Part shown: positions 16,400 to 23,643 of the stretch, one piece after another
Position numbering within the stretch: position 1 is the stretch's first letter
How the letters are laid out: the number at the start of each line of letters is the position of its first letter
NCBI GenBank assembly: GCA_036569845.1
Contig: DATCPY010000130.1
Location: forward strand, 1-23,643
Reading direction: 5' to 3'
DNA: 23,643 nucleotides
From: UBA4735 sp036569845
Lineage (GTDB): Bacteria; Chloroflexota; Limnocylindria; P2-11E
The notes under the pieces: generated by a model
Told to the model about the DNA's origin: nothing
What the model saw: the letters and a program-made list of their open reading frames with translations, nothing else
Database searches by the model: none
Program-made: the position numbers and the translations under genes

Positions 16400-16414
16400 C
16401 CGTCCTCCCCGGCC

Positions 16415-16431
16415 GCGCTGCTAGGCAGCGC
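16415..16431. terminator. Second hairpin between convergent fdhE and ytxH-like genes
   Basis: GCGCTGC and GCAGCGC form a perfect 7-bp stem with a TAG loop. It is symmetrical in position between the two convergent stops, so it may serve either strand. There is no T-tract. Confidence 0.4.
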
Positions 16432-16441
16432 CGCCGTTCAG

Positions 16442-16804
16442 CTAGATCGGCTTGGGCGAGCTGTAGGTCGGCTCGTACGAGCCGGCGGCCTTGCCGTTGC
16501 CCGCGCTGGAGTCCCAGCTCGACACGGCGTTGTCCGAGCGGATCTTGTCGACCTGCTCGGTCAGCTTGGCGCGAGCCTGCTGGCCGCTGAGCGGCGTCAT
16601 CAGGAGCGCGACGGCCGCCCCGATGATCGCCCCAGCGATGAGGCCGAGCGTGAACACCGAGAAGAGCGCGGTGTCGTCGTGGCCGCCGCCGGCCTTGCGG
16701 GCCTGCTTCCGGCCATCGGACATCAGGTCTTCGATCCGCTTGCTCGCCTGCGAACGCAGGTCGTCAAAAACGGCATCAAGCTTCAGGTCCTTGAGCGCGT
16801 TCAT
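16442..16804 (-). CDS. YtxH-domain-like small membrane protein
   Basis: A 120-residue protein with a hydrophilic helical N terminus (about 1-40), one glycine-zipper membrane segment around GLIAGAIIGAAVALLM, then TPLSGQQARAKLTEQV, a pattern typical of YtxH-like proteins. The Ser/Gly/Pro-rich C-terminal tail looks disordered. The function of this family is poorly known and is often linked to general stress. ATG 16804 is chosen over the upstream GTG 16840 because AAGGGAGA lies 7 bases before it. The 35-base gap to prfB suggests co-transcription. Confidence 0.72.
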   Translation of the reverse strand: MNALKDLKLDAVFDDLRSQASKRIEDLMSDGRKQARKAGGGHDDTALFSVFTLGLIAGAIIGAAVALLMTPLSGQQARAKLTEQVDKIRSDNAVSSWDSSAGNGKAAGSYEPTYSSPKPI

Positions 16805-16839
16805 CTGAATCTCCCTTTTCGGCGCTGGGCCGGACCCCA

Positions 16840-17947
16840 CTAGTCCGCAGGACCGGTGCCAGCCTTCCGGCCAGTGAGCGAGGCCTCGATGAACTGCTCG
16901 ATGTCGCCATCAAGGATGCGCTGGACGTCCCCGCTCTCGACGCCTGTCCGATGGTCCTTGACGAGCGTGTACGGGTGGAGCACGTAGCTGCGGATCTGGC
17001 TGCCCCAGTCGGCCGCGCGCATCTCGCCGCGCTCCTTGGCCTGCTCGGCCTCTTGCTCGAGGACGCGCTGCTCGAGGAGCCGGGCACGCAGGACCCGCAT
17101 CGCGATGTCTCGGTTCTGTAACTGCGAACGCTCGTTCTGCGATGCGGCGACGATGCCGGTCGGGAGGTGCGTGATCCGCACCGCGGTCTCGGTCTTGTTC
17201 ACGTTCTGGCCGCCCGCGCCGGTGCTGCGGTAGGTATCGATACGCAGCTCATCGGAACGGATGTCGACCTCGGTCTCGGCCTCGACCTGCGGCGTGGGAT
17301 CGACGAGCGCGAATGAGGTCTGGCGGCGCTTTTGGAAATCGAATGGCGAGATGCGCACGAGGCGGTGCGTGCCGCGCTCGTGCTTCAGATAGCCGTACGC
17401 GTAGTCGCCGTCGATCGACAGCGTCGCGCTCTTCAGGCCGGCCTCTTCGCCCGGAGTGCTCTCGAGGAGCTCGGCGCGGAAGCCGCGGCGCTCGGCCCAG
17501 CGCAGGTACATCCGCACGAGCATCTCAGCCCAGTCGGCCGCGTCGGTACCACCCACGCCGGCGCTGATCGCGAGGTACGCGGACCGCTCGTCGTACGGCC
17601 CGCCGAGCTGCGCTTCGAGGCTCGCCTTCGCGACCTCCAGCTGGAGCGCGCCGAGGTCCGACGCGAGATCGCTCGCGATGGCCGCGTCCAGGTCAGCGAG
17701 CGGGAGCATCTCGACGATCTCGGCGGCCCGGCTGCGGAACCCGTCCCAGCGCTCGACGCGGCGGCGCGCGGAGTCGAGCTTCTTGAGGATGGTCTGCGCG
17801 TGCTGCCGATCGGACCAGAGGTCCGGTACCGAGGCCTCGACCTCTAGCCGCGCGACCTCGCGTCGCGTTCCGTCGAGGTCAAAGGAACACCGCCATCCGG
17901 TCGATGCGCTCGCGCAGGGACGCGAGCGCCGCCAGGTCGATCGCCAT
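16840..17947 (-). CDS. prfB: Peptide chain release factor 2, made by programmed +1 frameshift
   Basis: RF2 recognises UGA and UAA stop codons and triggers peptide release. The gene is in two frames: ATG 17947 encodes 22 residues ending VFL, then TGA at 17881-17879; slipping one base forward continues as DLDGTRREVARLE into the main frame, giving 368 residues, close to the 365 of E. coli RF2. In the full protein the stop-codon-reading SPF lies at about 200-202 and the catalytic GGQ at 245-247, both matching E. coli positions minus five. Treating the main frame as starting at 17709 would remove 79 N-terminal residues that fit RF2 (including LDLDG and VPDLWSD). It follows the Cys-rich gene by 14 bases with no strong ribosome site. 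Confidence 0.93.
17878..17884 (-). promoter_or_regulatory. prfB autoregulatory +1 frameshift site
   Basis: The minus strand reads CTT TGA C after codon 21, the same heptamer as in the known bacterial prfB frameshift. When RF2 is scarce the UGA is read slowly, the ribosome slips on CTTT and full-length RF2 is made. The upstream internal Shine-Dalgarno is weak here (GGCGGTG), compared with AGGGGG in E. coli. Confidence 0.93.
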
Positions 17948-17961
17948 CCGCGCTGTTCTGG

Positions 17962-18159
17962 CTAACGCTTGCGAGGACGTTCGAACGTGGTCGTGACCGG
18001 CTGGGCCACTGGTGCCAGCTTCCCCGCCGCGAAGCTCACGAAGGTCACGCAGGGGCAGTAGGTGTTGCGCGGGCAGCGTGGGCAGTCCCCATCACAGTCG
18101 AGGGTCGCGCCGTAGCTGCACTTCAGGCAGTTGTCCTCGCAGACGATCCATTCCTTCAT
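17962..18159 (-). CDS. Cysteine-rich 65-residue protein, unknown
   Basis: The first 37 residues hold eight cysteines: C7, C11, C14, C22, C26, C29, C35 and C37. Two copies of C-x3-C-x2-C (CEDNCLKC and CDGDCPRC) are offset by 15 residues, then CPC. The rest is a short, basic, Pro/Thr-rich tail ending RPRKR. Binding of zinc or an iron-sulfur cluster is likely from the cysteine pattern, but no family is recognised. Translation is supported by AGAGAGGAC about 9 bases before the ATG. It lies immediately upstream of prfB, so the two may be co-expressed. Confidence 0.65.
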   Translation of the reverse strand: MKEWIVCEDNCLKCSYGATLDCDGDCPRCPRNTYCPCVTFVSFAAGKLAPVAQPVTTTFERPRKR

Positions 18160-18303
18160 GCGGGACTGTCCTCTCTAGACGCAGTTCGGGCAGGGGGACG
18201 CCGTTCGAAGGCCCAAAAGACCGCTTGGACGCCGCTCCCCATGCCTGTTCTGTGCCGGTTTTCGTACGCAGAATACCCGCGGAACCGCCGTTCGGGAAGA
18301 CCT
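18160..18303. other. Intergenic region upstream of the Cys-rich gene
   Basis: The 144-base gap separates the NDUFA9-like stop from the Cys-rich gene start. Apart from the ribosome site near 18165-18175 I see no convincing promoter hexamer pair, tRNA or terminator, although the length suggests that a minus-strand promoter lies here. Confidence 0.4.
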
Positions 18304-19218
18304 TTATCGGGCTTTCGAACGTTGTCCAAGATACGAAAGTCCCCCGCCGCGGAAGGCCCGGGGCCGGACCCCGAACACCTGGTCTATGGCGTTCGGATGG
18401 GGCGAGTTATCCACCGCGAGCAGGTCGAGCTGGCGCACGGTGACCGGTGGATCGGCCATGGTCCGCTCGAACAGGAACGCCGCCGGCTTCATCAGGACGA
18501 CAGGCAACGGGACGGTCGGGCGCCTGGTGCCGTACGCCCGCATGGCCTCCTGGAGCATCTCCCGGTAGCTGACCGGGTCGGGCCCGCCGACCTCGAAGGT
18601 GCCGGTCATCGGCCCGCGAAGGGCGGCCCGAACGGCGTGCGCGAGGTCCTCCACGTGGAGCGGCTGGAACCGGGCGACCCCGCCTCCCGGCAGCGGCACG
18701 ATCGGGAAGCGAAGGGAGAACCGCAGCCGCGGGAAGAAGTCGTCGCCCGGCCCGAACAGGATCGACGGCCGCAACACCACATGCGGGATGCCCGAGGCGT
18801 CGATCGCGGCCTCGCCCGCGCCCTTGCTCCGCAGGAAGGGATAGGGGCTGTCGGGCGCGGCCCCGATCGCGCTGATGTGGACGATGCGCCCGACGCCGGC
18901 GCGCGCGGCCTCGCGCGCGACGGCGCGGGTGCCCTCGGCGTTGACGCGCTCGAACGTGGCGGCGCGCTCGGTCGGGACGGCGACCGTGTGCACGACGGCC
19001 TCGATGCCGTCGAAGGCAGCGCGGAGCGACTCCGGGTCGGTCACATCGGCGCGACGGACGTCCAGCCCCGCGCGCGGCAGCTCCGCGGCCGCCCGCTCGG
19101 GATCGCGAACGATCGCCCGGATGTCCCCGGGCTCGATGCCGCCCCCCGGGTCACCAAGCAGTGCCGCGATGACGTTCCGGCCCACGAACCCGTTCGCTCC
19201 GGTGATGGCGATCCGCAT
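18304..19218 (-). CDS. NDUFA9-like NAD(P)-binding protein (atypical SDR)
   Basis: A 304-residue extended short-chain dehydrogenase-type protein. The N-terminal Rossmann motif ITGANGFVGRNV binds NAD(P). LRPSILFGPGDDFF and QPLHVEDLAHAV are hallmarks of the complex I NDUFA9-like subgroup. The catalytic Tyr-x3-Lys is degenerate: the stretch PYPFLRSKGAGE keeps the lysine but has Phe four residues before it, as happens in atypical, non-catalytic members. The role may be in respiratory-chain assembly or in isoprenoid or sugar chemistry; it cannot be settled here. The ATG is 10 bases after the lgt stop, with no clear ribosome site, so coupling is likely. Confidence 0.83.
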   Translation of the reverse strand: MRIAITGANGFVGRNVIAALLGDPGGGIEPGDIRAIVRDPERAAAELPRAGLDVRRADVTDPESLRAAFDGIEAVVHTVAVPTERAATFERVNAEGTRAVAREAARAGVGRIVHISAIGAAPDSPYPFLRSKGAGEAAIDASGIPHVVLRPSILFGPGDDFFPRLRFSLRFPIVPLPGGGVARFQPLHVEDLAHAVRAALRGPMTGTFEVGGPDPVSYREMLQEAMRAYGTRRPTVPLPVVLMKPAAFLFERTMADPPVTVRQLDLLAVDNSPHPNAIDQVFGVRPRAFRGGGLSYLGQRSKAR

Positions 19219-19228
19219 CGGTTTGATA

Positions 19229-20014
19229 CTACAGCGTGGTAGTAGATAGCGGCTCGCGACGATGGGCCCAGATGAGCGCGGGGACGCCGGCGAGCAGGTA
19301 GAGGAGACCGAGGAGCTGGGCCTCCTGCAGACCGGCGAAGACGATCGGGTCGAGCCGCAGGAACGACGTCGCGAATCGGAAGCCGCCGTACAGCACCAGG
19401 TAGAGCCAGAAGACGCGCGCCTCCGGAGGACGGCCGCGGACGCGCGACCAGTAGCGCAGGAGCACGGCGAAGATCACCAGGTCGACGAGCAGGTCGTACG
19501 CCACGACCGGGTGCACGAAGTCCGCCTGGCCGAGCGTCGCCGGGTTGGTGTACCGCACGCACCACGGAAGGCCGGAGCACGCGATGGCGTGATGCTCGCC
19601 GTTGATGATGTCGCCGATCCGTCCGATGGTCTCGCCGAGAGTGATCCCGATGACCGTGATGTCGAACATGAAGCCGAGCGGCAAGCGGAGCCGCCGCGCC
19701 GCGATCCAGGCGCCGATGGCCGAGCCGATGGGCGCAGCGGTGACCGCGACGCCACCATTCCAGAACGCGACGAGCTGATCCAGGTGGGCGCTGTAGTACG
19801 GCCAGTTGTCCGCGATGTGACCGGCGCGCGCTGCCACGAGGCCGCCGATCACCACGGAGATCGCGAACGGGTAGATCCGCTCGTCCTTCACCAGGCGGCG
19901 AGCGAGGCGGAAGCTCAGCCAGCTGCCCCCGCCCATCCCGACGAGGGCCCAGAGCGAGTGCCATGAGATGCGCAGTGGACCGATCGCCAGGTTGGGATCG
20001 AACGGAAGGTCCAC
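19229..20014 (-). CDS. lgt: Prolipoprotein diacylglyceryl transferase paralog 1
   Basis: A 261-residue membrane enzyme with about seven helices that attaches diacylglycerol to the lipobox cysteine of exported lipoproteins. The N terminus DLPFDPN..IGPLRISWHSL and the signature GRIGDIINGEHHA identify the family. Compared with E. coli Lgt, N146 of the signature is Asp and the closing G154 is Ala, the H103 position is Thr, and E243 is Ser, while R143, E151 and R239 equivalents are kept. The GTG start lies 3 bases after the stop of a second lgt gene. Whether it is an active Lgt is uncertain. Confidence 0.88.
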   Translation of the reverse strand: MDLPFDPNLAIGPLRISWHSLWALVGMGGGSWLSFRLARRLVKDERIYPFAISVVIGGLVAARAGHIADNWPYYSAHLDQLVAFWNGGVAVTAAPIGSAIGAWIAARRLRLPLGFMFDITVIGITLGETIGRIGDIINGEHHAIACSGLPWCVRYTNPATLGQADFVHPVVAYDLLVDLVIFAVLLRYWSRVRGRPPEARVFWLYLVLYGGFRFATSFLRLDPIVFAGLQEAQLLGLLYLLAGVPALIWAHRREPLSTTTL

Positions 20015-20017
20015 GCC

Positions 20018-20851
20018 CTACGCCGGCGTGGCGCGCGCGCTCCGAGCCTGGCGGAAGAGCGTGATGAGGATCGGGATCGCGAGCGCGATCAGCACGACCG
20101 ACACGAGCTGGGCCTGGTACAGCCCGAACACATCGACCTTGTCGACCCGGAGGAACGAGATGATGAGCCGGCCAAATGACTGGAACGCGAGCCAGATCCA
20201 GAAGATCCGGCCTTCCGGCGGCCGGCCGGCGAACCGGCGGCGCAGCGCGATCGCGAGCGCCACGCCAGCGAGGTCCCACAGCATCTCGTAGCCCACCGCG
20301 AGGTGGACCGGGTCCGCGGAGTACCGCGGGTCGCCGGGGGTGAAGCTCGGACCTTGCCCGAGCGAGTCCGGATGGTCGTAGGTCACGCAGATGCCCGGCG
20401 CGCCGCACGCGATCGCGTGGTGCTCGCCGTTGATGATGTCACCGATGCGGCCGATGGCCATCCCGATCCCGATGCCCGCGGCGGCGCCGTCGGCGCCGGC
20501 CCCGATCGGGATATCTCCGCGACGAAGGGCGACGACGTAGCCGGTGATGACGCCGACGACGACTGCGCCCACGATCGCGATGCCGCCGTTCCAGATCTGC
20601 GGGATCAGCCAAGGATTCGCGTCATAGCCACAGCTGGTCCAGCAGTCGATGACGTGGAACAGCCGCGCGCCGATGATCCCGCCGACGACGGCCGGCGTCG
20701 CGATCGCGTAGAGCGCGTCCTCCGCGACGCGACCGCGAAGGAGCCGGACCGGCAGCCACACCCCGAAGAAGATCCCGACGGCGGTGAAGATGCCGTGCCA
20801 CGCGAGCTGGAACGGCCCGAGGTGGACGTTCGGGTCGAACGGGAGGTTCAG
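20018..20851 (-). CDS. lgt: Prolipoprotein diacylglyceryl transferase paralog 2, CTG start
   Basis: A second Lgt-family protein, 277 residues from the proposed start. It shares GRIGDIINGEHHAIAC, the WNGGIAI loop and a C-terminal SFLRVDK with its tandem paralog, and has an extra 10-20 residues after ICVTY. The first canonical start is GTG 20761, which would cut off the first membrane helix. The in-frame CTG at 20851 restores an N terminus NLPFDPNVHLGPFQLAWHG that aligns residue for residue with the start of the other Lgt, and an in-frame TAG sits immediately before it. Hence CTG is the likely start, 4 bases after the secA stop and coupled to it. Confidence 0.85.
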   Translation of the reverse strand: MNLPFDPNVHLGPFQLAWHGIFTAVGIFFGVWLPVRLLRGRVAEDALYAIATPAVVGGIIGARLFHVIDCWTSCGYDANPWLIPQIWNGGIAIVGAVVVGVITGYVVALRRGDIPIGAGADGAAAGIGIGMAIGRIGDIINGEHHAIACGAPGICVTYDHPDSLGQGPSFTPGDPRYSADPVHLAVGYEMLWDLAGVALAIALRRRFAGRPPEGRIFWIWLAFQSFGRLIISFLRVDKVDVFGLYQAQLVSVVLIALAIPILITLFRQARSARATPA

Positions 20852-20855
20852 CTAG

Positions 20856-23477
<2,622 letters not shown>

Positions 23478-23487
23478 CTTCTGACCG

Positions 23488-23643
23488 CTAGGTGACCTGC
23501 AGCGGCAGCTGCATCCCCGGCGGGTTGAACAGCGCGCCGACCGACTCGCCGTCGTGGATGCGACGGATCGCCTCCGCGAAGAGTGGCGCGACGGACAGCA
23601 CGCGGAGCTGCGGGAGATTGCGCGCTGACGGCTTCAGGGGGAC
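23488..23643 (-). CDS. prs: Ribose-phosphate pyrophosphokinase, C-terminal part
   Basis: The last 51 residues of a protein that continues beyond the window edge. LRVLSVAPLFAEAIRRIHDGESVGALF is the characteristic C-terminal end of PRPP synthetase, which makes PRPP from ribose 5-phosphate and ATP. A short extension (NPPGMQLPLQVT) follows the usual end. It is the upstream neighbour of secA in the same orientation. Confidence 0.85.
   Translation of the reverse strand, partial: VPLKPSARNLPQLRVLSVAPLFAEAIRRIHDGESVGALFNPPGMQLPLQVT

Noticed and set aside
16840..17709. An N-terminally truncated prfB
   Set aside because: The missing part is present upstream in another frame and joined by the CTTTGAC frameshift site.

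Overview
This is a high-GC, gene-dense bacterial chromosome segment with no sign of mobile DNA. Several traits suggest a high-GC lineage such as Chloroflexota or a deep relative of Actinomycetota: an RsrA-like zinc anti-sigma factor, a Tat-exported formate dehydrogenase paired with an NrfD-type membrane subunit, tandem divergent lgt genes, and short or absent leaders before some genes. The taxon cannot be fixed from this window alone.

Layout. (1) 13-1451, mostly + strand: an ECF sigma factor with an RsrA/ZAS-like anti-sigma factor, then a self-contained unit (promoter with a dyad in its spacer, near-perfect Shine-Dalgarno, 20-residue lysine-rich peptide, two hairpins, strong terminator), then a small membrane protein. 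(2) 1390-3631, minus strand: a tightly overlapping operon of an ornithine cyclodeaminase family protein, a DM13-domain membrane-anchored protein and endonuclease III. (3) 3637-8892, + strand: a branched-chain amino-acid type ABC transporter livK-livH-livM-livG-livF, with a terminator after the binding-protein gene. (4) 8920-10305: CCA-adding enzyme. (5) 10320-16370, + strand: a respiratory formate dehydrogenase operon (FdnG-like catalytic subunit with an in-frame UGA selenocysteine codon and bacterial SECIS hairpin, four-cluster iron-sulfur subunit, NrfD-like quinone-side subunit, FdhE maturation factor). (6) 16442-23643, minus strand: read in transcription order, prs (partial), secA, two tandem lgt paralogs, an NDUFA9-like NAD-binding protein, a Cys-rich mini-protein, prfB (release factor 2, split by a CTTTGAC programmed +1 frameshift site) and a YtxH-like protein.

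The genes describe formate oxidation outside the membrane, with electrons passing to quinone; amino-acid uptake; protein export and lipoprotein maturation (SecA, Lgt); and translation termination. The most notable theme is UGA recoding: the formate dehydrogenase needs UGA read as selenocysteine, while prfB, whose product terminates at UGA, carries its own recoded UGA about 4 kb away. Two further genes (fdhE and the first lgt) lack an ATG/GTG/TTG start at the position where homology demands one. No clearly new multi-gene system was found. The least explained elements are the lysine-rich peptide unit at 847-1084, the duplicated-motif Cys-rich protein at 17962-18159, and the tandem Lgt proteins with altered active-site motifs.
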